From contig JAZARR010000221.1 in the NCBI GenBank assembly GCA_037389465.1, forward strand, positions 2,582,501 to 2,646,500: 64,000 nucleotides of DNA, given 5' to 3'. Source of the DNA: Baylisascaris procyonis. Taxonomy: Eukaryota; Nematoda; Chromadorea; Rhabditida; Ascarididae. Below, in pieces: positions 24,009-39,888 of this stretch (positions are counted from its first letter, which is position 1; each line of letters opens with the position of its first letter). The notes beneath the pieces are model-generated. The model was not told the origin of the DNA and ran no database searches. It worked only from the letters and a program-made list of their open reading frames with translations. Made by a program: the position numbers and the translations under genes.

Positions 24009-27000
24009 TCAACGGCACTCCCACACTTTGATGCTCATATCCACACTCGACGTCACAACATAAGGTAACGTCTGATGGAAATCTGAATTCACATGAACGT
24101 AAAGCTACGGATTTATTGAACGACAGCTCAGCTGGTTAATACTAAATCCTTACTCGAAAAAATGCGCTACTTAAAAACTGCTAAAAACAGAAAGCAAAAA
24201 AAGACTATGGAAAAAAGACTCCGACACAGTTATCGTCCATAACGAAAGAATACTTTCTAATTAGCGGTCTCAAACGATAACAAAATACCGTACATATTAC
24301 CTAGCGAATATGACCTGTTTCATTCACTGAAATAGATATCCGCACTTACGACGAATGCAAAACTTCCACAAATGGCCTCAAAACTCACAAGATTGCACTA
24401 ATCCATGATAAACATCGCAGTTTTTCACTGATGAAAGGAGAATACAACTTGGCAAACGGAAGCATATGCTCGATTTTAACGCTTTCGACTCCTCACATTA
24501 CCATCTTTAATAAACGTAATATGAATATAAACGACTCACCGAGTGCAGTGACGAAATGACTGTGTGCTTCAATGGTCTTGCTGCATCGCTTCTGGCTGAT
24601 AGTCCACACTCGAAGTGTCTTATCATCACCCACCGACAGAAGGAATTTGCCGCCCGGATGGAAACGTAATCCACGGACCCAATTATCGTGACCAATCTGC
24701 ATTTATACACAATCACAATCCACCCAACAGTTCGCAACTCCATTAACAAACCAAAATTGCTCTAGAAACCCTCGCTGTCATGTATATACCTGCGCATAAT
24801 AGCTAATGCGTTTTCCCACAAAATTCACTGCTTGCACAAATTCTCGATTAAAAAGTTTACTCTTGGACTGTATACGATGTGCAGCAATAAAAATCTAATC
24901 TGTAAGTCAACCTTCGCTACTAATAGGTTTCATAGGTTTGCTTAAAAATATTTGATCCCTGTCCAAATCGAGAAAATTTTAGGATTTGTATTAGTCTAAT
25001 CGAAAAATATCGTAAACTGTTGTGTCAAGCGGATAGCCTTCAGCTCTCTGATGGTGAAAAAGCTTGATGAAGTAATAGCTGACTTACGAGTGTGAAGAGG
25101 CAAATGCCAACGTTCACATCGAAAAACTTGATCGTTCTATCACGTGATCCAGATATCAGCACTGGTCCGAGCTTTACTTTCATGCCATCACTCATTGATA
25201 CATCTCCATTCATTTTAGCTAAAAATGACATCAGTACTTATTCGAATACGATATGTTGAAGTCATCCATCAAATTTAATTTGGGAAATGCCTATTCTTCC
25301 CCCTCAAATCACTAGACAAAGTCGACCCGCTTAAGAACATTTCTTGCCAAGGTGGCAGACATAAGGCGCTTACGAACTTATCTACACTCCAATGTTGCCA
25401 TGAAGCCTGCCAATCACAACGTACTTGCGTTTTTCTATCGAAGCAAAACAACGGAATGGAACACAAATTTCCAAACCAGAAAACTTCATACGCCTTTGAT
25501 CACCATTCTATAAATGTAGATTATTCCACAAGTACGCATATACCTAACTCGATGAAATTGCAAAATGGAGTGCGACCATCAAACTACGGCTAGATGCATA
25601 TCCACGACACTGGTAACCAATATCAACTTTTTTTTTTCTCATCTTTTATGAGAAAATATGAAAATATAGCCATGAAAAAGGCTGTCTAGATCTGGTGTAT
25701 TCGCAAATCGAAAGTGAAAAAAAAGTTGCTATTCTTGTGGGAAGAGTGAAGAAAGAATGGGGATGGGAAGGAATAGAACTCTATCCTGCTTCGAGAAACG
25801 CCAAAAAATCATCATAAACTGCCGCTCAAGCGAATCCCACACTGAAAAACAACCGTTGTTGGCAGAACCTCATTCCTCTTTTATTCTTATGTAATTAATA
25901 CTAATAACGTTGAAGGGAGATGAAAACAAAGGAATTTTCGATAGGGACGGAGATTGGGTAAGAGAAGGGAAAAGGGAGAAGCGAAAAAGAGGACAGCGGG
26001 GATGAATTATCCTGAAAGGCATGAAGAAAATTTACTACTTACCAGTGTTGTGCGATTCGTCAGCCTCTTTGATCGAAGGCATTGCTTTCTCGGGTGCCCA
26101 CGCAATACATTCAACTACATGCTCATGTTCAGAGATCAACATCTTGCACTCTTTCAATGAAGTATTCCAGATGCGAACTGTCTAAAATCATGAAATAGAA
26201 GAAGGGTTTTAAATGAATCGAACGGCAACCATCACAGCACAGCAACAAACAAAGTCGACGATGAATGTCACAGGATATCACTCATCTTTAAAATCGCCCA
26301 ATCACACTGAATATATGTATTAAATACAGTTCATGCAATGAAACTGCAACAGATATTTCGATTAATTACAAATCAACATTTTCCAGACTACCCGCACCAT
26401 CAAGAAAATCGAATCAGATACCGGCATTGCATTCAGGGGACAGCTTTCCCCTTCTATATCTCTCTTTTCTAATACAGAACAATTTCCCATTCCACATCCA
26501 CAAAAAAGCTTGCAGGCCAAAACGCACAAAAACGTCGAACCAAGATCCCCTTATCGACCCCTCCCCCAACGAAGAGTTCCGGCATGTCTCCATCCCATAC
26601 TGCCCTCCACTGGAAGGTAAAATGGGGGTTCTAGTTCTGCACGGTGCACTCATGACCCTCTTCGACGTAATGTGCTTACGAAGCACCTTTGTAATGTAAG
26701 ACATGCTTTGTGCTTTCAACCTTAACCACTATTAGAATGTTTATATTGCGTACATCAGTCCTTAAAGTGACAACAGACAGCGTTGTTCCCTATGATTACA
26801 GGAAAAGGATTGCAAGCAGAGATCTGGCAGAGGACGAACAGGCATGGGCCTACCCTCATATTCGAACGGTAAAAACAAAGCGAAGAGTGCGGGATTACCA
26901 ATCATAAATACGAATTAAGATTACACCAAATTAAAAAAAAACGGACTTCTAAAATGCGCTGGGATTGCGGAACTAAATTTCTGTACAGGCGTTGTTTGCA

Positions 27001-30000
27001 CTACAAATGTTACCTGAGAATTAACAAGACGGCTAATTTAAGCAGCTCACATGGTCACTACTACACGACGCGAACAAGTTGCCATCGTGGTGAACCCGAA
27101 CCATGCGTACCCAATCCTGATGACCCACGAACGTTCGAACACAATAGCCTGTTGCCACTTCCCACATTTTGATCGTATGATCTCGTGAACCCGACAAAAG
27201 GTGATCACCTGCAACGAAGAAATAATAAACATTATCCCCATCTCTCACTCTTCAACTCAAACATCTTTAGGGATATAAGAAAACACTAAGGAACACAATA
27301 AGTCCCCACAAGCATTGCAGTCTTATTAGAGTGCATTATTCTGGTTTCCAAAATCGAAGCGTTTGGAAAATGAATACAATTATTGAACTATTGTAGTGAA
27401 TGAAAAGCTCTCAAGAAATCTTTCAATTCGATTAATGATGAAGAGGCAAATATCGACTACTGTCAAATTTTCAATGCAGGCAAATAAAGGACGTAAGGAA
27501 CGAAGCGGTAACGAAAGCTGTCTATTCAGATAGGCTTACAAATCATATAAGTAATATATACTGCCTCACATTCAAAGATCATGTGAAGGTTCCCCCTCCC
27601 TCCTCACCGTCCCTCTCCTTTTCCTCTACCGAAGATGCTAAAGCGAGCAAAGATGCCTCTTTCTGAAGTTTGACAATGTCTGGCAAAAAGTCAATTTTCT
27701 AAGAAAAATATAAGAGGTTGATTGCGTGATCCATAAAAACCCATATACCAAGAAAGAAAGCAAAGTGAGTTCAAGCGAAACGAACCTGAAGGAAGGAACG
27801 CAACAGATGAAATGTTATGATCGTGGCCTTTAAGCGTTTTGAGACACTCGAAGGTTTGCACGAACTCCCATAATTTAATTGTCATATCAGCCGAACATGA
27901 CGCTGAAATTTATCATTGAGATGAAACTCAAAACGAAGGCGAATATATCTCCTCCATCACATCCTCTTAAGATACCTATTCCCCACTCCCCTCCTCTACA
28001 TCAAGTGTCATTTTAAAACGCTACGCAACCAGTTACAGCCTCCTTCCTCTGAGAATTTTCAGTTCCTATTCGGGGTAAACCTTTTCGATATCTAACACAG
28101 ACATGTTTCCCAAATGTTCAGTCTCATCTCCACTCGAAAACCGTTCCAAATATGATATATTGGCCTGATGTGCAAAGATAAAGTGCGAAAACCATAAACG
28201 TTTACAGTTATACTCTATGCAGTAAAATTTCTTCTCCATTTATGCGAAAGAAATTCATCTGTTAGGTACATCTTAGTGGCAAACTCGCAGAAATATATCG
28301 CATAATCAGTGTTATTAGCAAAACGCAACATATGCATCACTATATTATTTCATCTTTTGGCAATTTAAAGTTAATAAGGCTAAAAACAGTGCAAAAATAC
28401 CTTTTTCCCCAGCAAAAAAGTCACACGTTTCATATCTAAATTTAAAAATGTGTTCCCCGTTTATTAATTATATATGCCGGGGGAATTTCCATCATATGTC
28501 GGGTTTACTTTTAAGTTGCCTTTACGAAAAAATTTTCCACGACAAAATTTTTCGCCGATAACAAAATTAAACTCTCAATTTCGATGTCCTTCACCCAATT
28601 ACAATCACTCATGAGAGGCACCGAAAATCAAATCAAATAAAACATTCCTGTCAATAAATTTCTTTCCATCACTTCATGCCTTTAGAAGAACGATATCCAA
28701 TGAAGTATCGATGCATAAAATTTCGAAAGCAAAGGAATGACTATAATAAAAATGACGGGGAATTTATGACCTCCAAAGTTTTTTTAAGAAGGTTACATGG
28801 CTGATGCCCCTTTCCCTCTCCCACTAAAAAAAATCTGACATTCGATATAACATTTCCAAATTATGGTTGCCCAATATTGACGCCATTCGGTACAAATATG
28901 GGCACTTTACGAAGGGTATCGCCAGAGATAGAGCACCGACCTTGTCACTCATTCATCCTTGTAGCGCAATTAAGACGTTCGATGAAGAAAGTGCACTCAC
29001 TGCAACGCTCTAACCTTTCGTCTCTTCAAAAATGCCCTCCAAGAATGTTACAACACAGTTCCAAATCAGCTTACTCTAAACTGATATAAGGGAGAGTATT
29101 GGGTGAGTGAGGGAAAATAGAGGAAGGGGAGGGCAAGGAGTGACAGCAGATCGCAGGAAACTGGTAGAACGCCGTCCAGATAAACCAACGCAGCTGAAGA
29201 AGAAAGCACTGGAGTGTGTTACGCCTCAAAGCTATAACGCTAAAATAGCATGACGAATGCAAGATTTTGTTGGCAGCCCGCATCCAATCTCCTCCCCACC
29301 CCAAGTAAGGGCAACCGGGAATGCATGTGATGGATGCTGACATGATTTGTGCTCTTTGCGGCTACGCCTGTTGAGCCAACCGGTTAAGAAAATATTCAAA
29401 AACAATGAGACGTCTCATGATAAATTTCCTATGCGAACGACCCGTTGGTATGCACTTTGCATGGCATGCAAATATTGATGCATATTTGAGTTCCAAATAA
29501 GATAGGTAATATGAAAGTTCGGATGAAATCGGCACAACGGATGAAAAGATTACAGAAACTATTTTTATATCGCCAGAAAAAAATAGTGGGAAAATGGAAT
29601 TAAAAAAAAAGAACTCGGCGGCGTTTCAAAGGGACAAAGTAAGGCAAGAGACGATGATCAACAACGACTCAATCGTTCAAAGTAGAACACATTTCAATTA
29701 AAAACACTTTTCGGCTGATAATAACTCAATCAAGTTTTGTCATTCAATGAAACATCATACCCGCCCCCCCCCCCCCGCTCATTACATATGCCACACGGCT
29801 CATTAATGTAGCACCATCTACTGCTATACACGGAAAAAAAAACCGAAAAATGTAAATACCGAAAGAACAAAATAGACGAAACACTAGCCCAATTAAAAAA
29901 TCCTGGAATATCGGTGGCTGCAGCTCCTTCATTAATCGCCTCCGTCTCTTCAGTTCATAGTGGAGATATGACTACACAAAAAAATCTCGTCCAATATGCT

Positions 30001-33000
30001 GCCCACAGAACTTTCTATTGCAACAGCACTGCTAAAAATGGCGGATCCCTAGCACGAAATCGTCTTATGAATTATATCAAGCTCACCTCTACACCTTCCC
30101 TCCCTACGAATAGTGAGGCATCCCTTCAAATGCATGACCGTTACCTTTTGGGAATATTTCTATGAGAAGATTTAACTACCTAGAAATTAACTCGTAAATT
30201 ATACAAACGCTCTATCACCCACAACAAATATCGAATAAAAAACAAACATGCCTAAAAGTTTTCCACTGTTATCAAAGGCAATATCCTGCACAGCGTCCGT
30301 GTGACCCTTCATCGACCTCTCGAATTCACCTGACTCATAATCCCATACCTGAAATGAGATATCCCCTCAAAAAATGACAGCATAAACCATCACAAATATA
30401 AACATCACACCACTCAAAAATATCAACACACCTCTATCCCCCAACATTTTGGAATTTCAACTGTGGACTGCAATTCCCGACCTTTAATCCTGCACAATTT
30501 GGTCAGGAATTCGAACTTCAATGCAAGCAACATCTTTAGGTGACAGCACGATTTCTTTGCCTTTGCACCTGTTGAAATTATGCCAAACTGCTTAAAACTT
30601 CAACTACACCGAGGTGTCGATTTAAAGTATTTTAAAAGAAATAAATCATCGAGTTTATTGCGATACTCACCTTTATAGTGGAATCTTCACTCGATGAGGC
30701 GACAATACTGTAGATGGGGTGAAATATAACTCGGGTGATCGGAGAGCGATGCCCTGTTAGACAAAACTTTTCGGGTGGTCGCGGAATCCATTCTCCTGGT
30801 TGTCGCTTGTCTCTTAAAAACAATGTTTGAAAATCAGTAGTATCATATGGATCCTTGATGAACAATAACAAACGCATGAGACACAAGAGACATCGATACC
30901 CAACAGTAATCATCGAACCTCGATTCAGCTGGCACTAACATCACAAATAACCAATGCATTGCCTCATACACATGAAAATTGCACCGATTGAGTTGTCTGC
31001 ATCGAAATGGTAGTCAACTGAACGCAGGAAGGAGGGTGGATTCTCGATTGCGTTCGACTGGATACGGCACTCCGACGAAAATTTAGAAATTCCTCCAAAA
31101 AAAGTCGGCAACGAAAATTTTCGAAGAGAAAAATGTCGCTACGGGTGTTTGATGTTGTTGATTTCGCAATCGAATGTTGAAAAGAGCACAAAACAAGGAA
31201 AAACACGAAGCACCACTGCAAACAACTTCAAAACTGTTACTTCAATATATATCTTTTCTTCAAAAATTTGCATCTGAAAAATACAACTTTAGAAATACTC
31301 TAAAATGTGCGCTTTTAACATTAGATGACATTAGATGTAAACAAGATTTCAACCAATGAAGTGTTCACAAGGCAAATTGAACTAAAGAACTTCGATCGAC
31401 GCTAATCGGAATTACAGCCACATTATCCGACAACAAACCTTTTACGAGGAAACTGAGTAAAACTGCCAAATGCAGAGCAATTTGTATCACAAATAACACT
31501 TTTTTTAAAACATTAAACTCTTCTTCCGGAATTGATCTTCTTTTACAGATGAAATTTTATGAGGTGAATATTGAAATGAAAAAGTACCTTGTGGGTGCGC
31601 CATGAATATACTCTCTCTCGGCTTCTTGCAACTTCGACTCCAAGTCGAGTACCTTCTTTTGCAACCGTAGTACCGATGTCCATTTCTTTTCCAAAAGACC
31701 GCTCACTTTACTATCATCTGCCACTTTCTGCAAACTTAAATTTAGCCGAGAAAACATCCAAAATATAAAAAACAAAAAAAAAACAAAGCTAAACAGATAA
31801 AAATAAATTGAAAAAGGCGCATCACGCAAAGAAGCTCTCATATTAATGTCTTCCTAGACTAAGAGGTGAGATGCCTTCGACTTCTACACTGCTCTACTGC
31901 TGCTGAAAGGTCGCCGAAAACTGCAGAATGTATTACTTATTGAGGCTTTCATCACTTACTATCGATCTACTTTGAAATGCTTTAATCCTGCACGGTATCT
32001 CTACTTGTTTACCTATAACAATTTGTTACAAAATGTTTAGAAACATCCCATCTACACTGCTTTTCGCAAAGTTTACCAGTAGTCCACAGCAGCCAAATTA
32101 TACAAACAGTTAAAAGTTAACATGGAATCATCGTAATATCGCAGATTGAAATTTCATCTGATTTTCTGTTATAAAAACTCCCTCCCCCTCCAAAGTCGAT
32201 TGACGATGGCATCAGTTTCATCTCGCTTATGAACAATGTTCGAGGTAGTTTCCAGATCACTGCTCTATGATTCTGGAATATGCATCCCACCGATATCGTT
32301 AACGCGGTCATTTCATATTTGAAACTACTGCTGACTGGTTTCGATCTACATACTACTGCTGCCCTTACCTATTGAATTGGACTGTTGCATTGCTGCATAT
32401 TGTGCCCTTTTTTATCGTTCTTATTCACACACTTCCTGCATGTTTTCTTTCTTCATTACATTAAAATGAAGCAAATAAAGCGTAAAAACAAAACAATGGT
32501 TTCCCCGTAAAAGAAATAGCCGTTGATTGCAAAGATCTTTACTTACGCCATTTACGCACTGAACATTTTTCTTTTATCGTACCCATACAACACCCCCTTC
32601 CCAACTTCACCCACTAGTGTCTACACCATGAACGATGCAAATTCCAACTTGAACTGCGTACCTACATTTCTTCTATAAGATGGGAGGCATTCCTCTAAGC
32701 CAAAAACTCATCCAGCATGACCAATTTTCAAACGACCCACATAAGGACTACACCCTGTTGCACTTTCACATAGGCATTGCCCTCTTTGATTAATGCAATA
32801 GGCAGCTAGCAAAAGTAGATTAAGGGCAAGAGTGGGCTATGATGAATGTCCCCTTCGATGCACGTTCATTTTATACACAAAATCGATCATCTGCAATATG
32901 ACAATTGCATATTTTCTGTAAAAAAAGAAACAAAAGGAAGTATTAGACAAATAGAAATGCTCGCAATATGTTCTCACGAGAATATTTTTGAAAACATTTC

Positions 33001-36000
33001 ATTTATGCTTTTATTTCTTTTCCCAAAATTTAAAAAAAAAAAATTCAAACTTCTGTGGATTATTTTCACAAAATGAGTTTTTCATAACCATTTTCCTGTA
33101 ACGTTTCTGCAACTAAATATATTCATGCACTAATATATACGTTATCAGTGGAATATCTGCAAAATTAAATTACTAGATGAATGTCCCCCAGATCTCCTAC
33201 TACCATTGCAACTTAATTCTCTCAAATGGCCATAAAACGAAGCGTAACTGCCAACCTTAGGTGGTTTAAATGGTGCATACACCCCTACATCGTGCTATCA
33301 GATATATGTATTCACATTAAAATAAGCTTATAAAGCAATTCTACGCAATTAGCATATGCATAAACTGCTGTTCAATATCGCCTTCATAACCAACGTTTAA
33401 TGAAAATTTTCCCTCTCCATTAAATAAATCTCAGATATAGAATCTCTCTCTCGACGATCCCCATAAATATATGCTGTTTAACTGTCATTCTGCACTAATT
33501 GATTCCCTCTGCAACGAACGAGTACAGCAATCAAACAGCCAATACGGCTTCTACTCGAAAACAACATTTACCCGCTGCTAGGCTTACACTAATTCAATTC
33601 TTTTCGGCTGCTCACATCTGTCAATGAATATACCAAAGCCACAACTTCAATACCCCAAATGGGACTCTCTTTCACGAACCAATCTCATCGAATTGTCACT
33701 ATCACATTACTCGCCAAAGGGCTTAGTTGGGTTAAAGAGCTGCCAAAAGAACGTGCCTTTCTCAGCGATAGTTATTACACAGCCTAGAAGAAAAAATGGC
33801 ATCAAGAGTTCCTAAAACTACAACGGGTTTAACACGAAGTAGATTATGATATTGATCACATTGACATCAGAAATAAATCAGTCACTTTATTTTTAATTAC
33901 TTATTTATTATGCCATCGGCAACAGGTTCTTATGTATAAGCTGAAAGTAAATAATTCAGAGGATAGCTGATAGACTGGGCACTCAATGCATTTCGCATCT
34001 AAGCGATGCCATCAGTTAAGCAAGGTGACAGTATGGTACCGAGTAGTCTTTTGATCGATAGTAATTTTGCACATTTAATCTCTTCACCACTTATGAACTT
34101 ATGAATTCCCAGAAGTTTAAGAACGAATTTATGAAGAGAATTCAATGATAATTCCCATAAAAGTGCATCTTTTCCTTTCGGTTATTCATTTCAAAAGTTG
34201 TCATTTCCTTTACAGTCTCTTAATTAATGCCACCTCATCAACAATAAAGCCTTGTGCTTATATTTTCTTCTATTGAGAATCACCCACAATCCAAATGTGA
34301 TTGCTTTTATCTTTCATAAAATAAGATTTGTTATGCGAACATCTTGCTCATTCTTGCTATTCATTTTCAAATACTTTTCTATGTTTCCCCACCTTGCAGC
34401 GTTAAAATAAATAAATAAAGAGTGCTGTAAAGAAGCTGATTGTGCTTTTAGGTTATGAAGATTGTTTATAGCTCGCCATATATGGTATAATGCGGCAGAA
34501 AATTGTTGAGAAGTTTTACTCAGATGGTGACGAAAGAAAAGGCTTGAATCGAAATAAAGGCCAAGAATTCCCTTCAATTATCGTATTCCCCATCACAGAC
34601 TCGGAATGAGGTTTGTTTTTGATAGTTGTTTTACCTTTTTATGAAGATAATTTTCCGCTTCAGCTCCATCAATTCGTTGATGAACTCTATTTGTGTCTCA
34701 TGTGAAAGAAAGTCTTATATAATCAAGTAAGCTTGGGACAAAATTGGAGGAAAAAACAAGAAGAAACCATTCCGACAGACTTCAATATTTGCATTTTCCC
34801 TACCTAAAAGTTGTTTTTAATAAATTCAGACAATCAACTATTCCGTTTTCATAGTAGAATCCTCATGCGAATGAACGAATTTCAAGGACAGGGGAGATAA
34901 AAACAAAAAAAAGCTCTAAAAGATTTTATAATTTTTTTTCATTAATTCGATAGTTTGGAAATATAGCAGCAACATCCGTCTCCAGAAAATTCAACTACCT
35001 TTAGCCGGAGGGATAGGAATTTCGTCCTCCTCCAGTTGTATTCTCTACAAAGACCTTATGCCACCAAAGAAGCACTAAAAATCTCGCATTTAAGCGATAT
35101 TCTCTTTATTGTATAATCTTCGCAGCGTATTTTCATCTCATTGAAAAATGCAAAGTAGCGCATTTTGGACTCTGTAACTTCTACCTACAAATGAAATTTC
35201 TCCACCCGCAAATATGGTATAATCTACACCCCCTAAGCATGGTATACTTTTTCTACCATGACTTTTATCGGTATAAAAAATCTCCACTCATCCAAAAATC
35301 AAAACAAATTAACGCACAGAATGAAACCTCTAGTAAAAATTTCCCCTTTTCCTCCATACGAATTCACCAATATTTCTTTAATGCTATTTTTTGTTGCAAA
35401 GGTGCAGCACCCACTAGCGCGATGCAAAATTTAATTAAAAAAAATAATGAACGCATATGAAGAATCAACGAAATAAGTGTATCACTAACCAGATCTGCTT
35501 CTCGACGAAACGTCTCGAGTGTATCGTTATATCCATGCGAAAATAAATAGTCGGCGACCGCACGATTCCTTTAATTGATATATTTGAATAGTTGGAAACT
35601 AACCAATTCGACTATTAAAAGTTTCATTCTTGAAAGAGACTGGAAATGAAACCATTCATAGTACTTTTGATGTCTCCGATTGTCAACATGATTAGTACAT
35701 ATGGTTTTCTCCCAAGAGATGCTTTCGATGCAGCGTTGTTTTCACCAACCTGGCAGATAAGTTGAGAGATAAGGACATAACTGTCAATCAAGGTCACAAG
35801 CTGACCAATGTGTTTCCCAATGATCCTCGAAACAATAACCAATCTCTGTGCATCATCTCAGCTTTTTCTCGTAGTATCATTACAGAATTAACCACACTGC
35901 AATAAATACGCGAACCGGAAGGAGAATCAAGACTACGGCCACTATGAAAACCAGACGATGTCCATGTTTGGTGCCCTCAACTAGCATGGAAACAGGCCTC

Positions 36001-39000
36001 CAATTTTTAGAACTATTTTTCTAACAGAAGGTAGCAGATTTTTAAAAATTGTGCACAATCACATTTCATTCGTTCCGATGGCTGCTCTGCCTGTTCCATG
36101 AAGCATTTTCTTTGTTTCCCGAAATTCCCCCACTTCCCTTAGTGAACTGCAATCGGCTGAACGTCTCGAGTAATCCATCACTTACTCCCTGAACGATTGT
36201 CTTTTTTGAAAAAATCTCCAAAAATGAGATAGATCCCTGCTTCCGTCCAAACATGCAAATTTTCTCAAAGGCATGCACCTGCTACTGCTGTGTTCTTACT
36301 AATGAATCCCCATATACAGGACTGCCCTCTTCTTTGATATCTCAATCCAACTGCAAGCGATACAAACGGTTCCAATTCGACGGAGTAACATTATTGACGC
36401 TAAACAATTAGAGAATGCAGAAACGGAAAGGAAAGGTGCGAGACAGACAGCAAATATGTGACGAGACGAATGCGAAAAGAGGAGATGGTAAGACGATCAC
36501 AGCATCTGACGCTAAGTGAGCATCGGAGCTGCAACAATATTGAGCAGCTTCTTCGGTCACTGATGACATCATGAGGCTAGGGCCAAGCACTAGGCCATTA
36601 GAATGTTTAATACCAACGGCCAACAAAAACAAATCCACTAACGACATTAAATCCAATTGTGTAACTCCCCCCAAAAAAAACGAGAGCTGCATCTCTTCGG
36701 GATATCAAATATGCCTATGACAGCGCAAATGGTCTCTCAATTTCGTTTGGATACCTTTATAATATGGTACGGTTAACGTACCCCCATAAACCTCTATATA
36801 TCGTAGATGGCAAAGACAGCATACGGTCACGGAGATCACTCCTGGTTATCATTACAACGTTGTGCAGTTCCCTTCTCTTCCTAACTGTATCATAGTCCTT
36901 TATAGTCCCTTCTGATCCCAACCGTACCATACTATAAAGATCTTCGTTGAAATGTTTCACGTTTCAGCATTTACTAAATAAAATTCCGCCCATTAAATTA
37001 ACAGTCAAGAAGGCTTGCCAAAGAAACTGTCACGAGACATGCTCTAAAAGATTTGAATACGAGATTAACATTACCACTAAGTATGAACAATTAATCAAAT
37101 AGAAACCATAAAGAAATAATATCCACCGCTCATTTGAACTCTCAACAAAAAAGATTAACTTCTATCAATTAGAATAATGTAAACTGCAACTAAGTTAATC
37201 GGATAATACATCCAAAATATCACATAAGTTGATAAATTGACTTTAAAATAATAAAATGGAATTCACAACTCATGCATCAGTGACTTTCCACTTGAAATTA
37301 TCGAAAGAGATGAACATAAATGAGTGTATGTGATACATGATACACCCTTATCATAATGCATTTTCCCCATGTGAATTTCACACTGAGAAAAAAAGATAAA
37401 CGAAATAATACTCAAAAAAAATCGAAATCTGTTTTCTATGGTACCTAAATAATTGTAACCTATTTAGAAAAGAAAACTTCTGCATCAAGTTAGTTTAGAA
37501 AAAAATTTGATCTACAAATTTTATGGCACATAAATGTCAAGTATTTATAAAAAGGACGACCAATCCTAGCCAGATCAGCTCTGGAAGAGATCATTTTATA
37601 GTGCAAATTAAATTAATAAATTTTTACTCACAAGTGGAAAGCACAGACACCACCACACTGTGCTTTCACAACTGTTTAAAAAGTGCATAAAATGCAATGA
37701 CGTTCGTTTGGTTAATTAACGCATTCTCATAATTTCATCAGTATTTTATTGGCAACCCAACTATGAAACATCCCGTTAAAATTCGGTGGTGATGAGAGGG
37801 ATCTTGAGGTAGGTAATTTGTGAGACATGGTCGATGGTGTCAGGGACGAAAAAGAAGTGGGATGGGAGGGTGCGGGAAGAAGTGTAAAAGTGGAGGGGAG
37901 GGGGGGGGGAGGTGGAAATAAGCTTTCCATTTATCGATGCCATTAAGAGTGATAAATGCTTACAAGTTGCGGTAAACATTAACCACATCAAAAAGCATAA
38001 AAATCTACGAGGCGATCAGCAAAACAACAAAATAAACGACTAATTAAATGTTTTGATTTATTTCGATTAACGTTAATGCTCAATGATCGCTGTCAATATT
38101 GCTATGAAGCAGATGAAGCAAACAAAATCAGCGAAAAAAAATTAACGAAATGCAATCGGAGTTTACTTTGTCAAACAACTAAACATTTTATTTGAGCATT
38201 CCCTCTTATTTCATCTCCATCTATCTGAAACACTTTCACTATTGATACAGATGCATAGGCATCCATACAATCTTCATTCCCAATAGTCAAACTAACGCCC
38301 CTCAACGGACTTCTCCACATCTAGAGCACATAAAAAGAAAAATAGTTCACTGCGCTTTATTTGCATGAATTTGGAAAACGTTTAGGTGAGCATTAGATAA
38401 TTGCTGCTTTGTTCTACAAGCAAAACGAGAACCCTCTGAGTAGTGGAATTGCAAAAAATAGAACGATTTATTTCAAATGTCATGCATCATACTGTTTTAT
38501 GCACTCTCCACAGTCCTTAAATAATATTTTTTTTTTCTCAAATTGCAGAATGAAATCAAAAGGAGATCGAAACTACTTGTTGAGGGAATGTTGTAAGACT
38601 ATGAGTACCGATAAGAATGGCTGTATGCTTTGTAATTCTATTATTTAAACAAGGGGGAATATACCAGAAGCGGCTATTTAAGGATAAGTAGAATACAATG
38701 AACGAAGGGAGAGTGACAGAACAACGTTAATCAAAGATGATGCATTGCTTTATCTGAGAGGAACTAACAATTTGACAACGGCTCAATGAATCAATTCACT
38801 GCACACTGTTCATTCTCCTTATCCTACAATGAGGCCAAGAGATGCCGCAAAGACCAACAAATGGATAACTCGACATCCTTTACAACAACAATCCCCTTTT
38901 TTATCAGCTTCCTTAGTGATTACTCAGATATGTTCCAGTAGATATAAACGTCTATTTCGGCGTTCGAAGGCAAACTCAACCGATCGGACTGAACAATATT

Positions 39001-39845
39001 GAGTTCTTCAATGTAAGTTGTGGTGAATGAATGCGCTCCCCTTGAAAAGTTCAGGCGAACAGATTAAATCTTTTTTTAATAAATCCCATTAAATCCCTCA
39101 GTCTATACGACGATTATTAAAACTTTTTGTTCAAAATTGTGACTATTTAAGAGAAAAGTTAAATTTACAAACATTATATAATTATCAATCGTGCCGAATG
39201 AAATAACGGATTCTAATTAAGTTCGTCAAGTCATAAAACACTCCAATTTTGTTGGAGTGGGGCAAAGGGAGGGAGGGAGGGAGATGAGCTTTTTTTAGCT
39301 TGGGGCATCCACTTTTTTTTTTCTTTGTAAGAGAGAGAATACTTCGGAAGCAATCGCTTATCGATAGAACAGTCACACTATCCTCAACCTCATAGCCACA
39401 AATATGAGTCTCTTGTCGATGTTGAGTGAATAGATATTGTGCAATTCCTTGGCATAAATATGTTTTTCAAGCTGAGCCATCATTGTTTAGATGATGCACT
39501 TTGCTAATAGGATTCAATTGTGGCATCAAACTCAAATTTTTGTTCATTCTGTGAGAAGCCAATTTATATGCGAATGTTCCCATAGAGAGTATTTGGCTGC
39601 GAGGATGCTTGCTTTTATGTTCATTGGGAATATGTTACGATCCACACCGTGCCAAGACACTTCCGCCGACTTGGTCGCAGTAATTTTACATATCTCAGTG
39701 GTCATATCCGATTTTCAGATTTCAGTAGCATTCCGGATCGCTAAATACGATGAGTTTGTTCTTCTTTTCTTTTTCATGATCCGCTGAGGTCTCATCTCTT
39801 CGACCGCTCCCGTTGAAATACTTCCAATATATGTATACAACGGTG

Positions 39846-39888
<43 letters not shown>

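Noticed and set aside
24121..24145. ACAGCTCAGCTGGTTAATAC, like a tRNA A-box
   Set aside because: No matching B-box or stem follows at tRNA distance.
26414..26719. 90-101 codon frames on both strands near 26.5 kb
   Set aside because: They lie within lis-1 intron 7, between exons 7 and 8, without exon signals or family resemblance.
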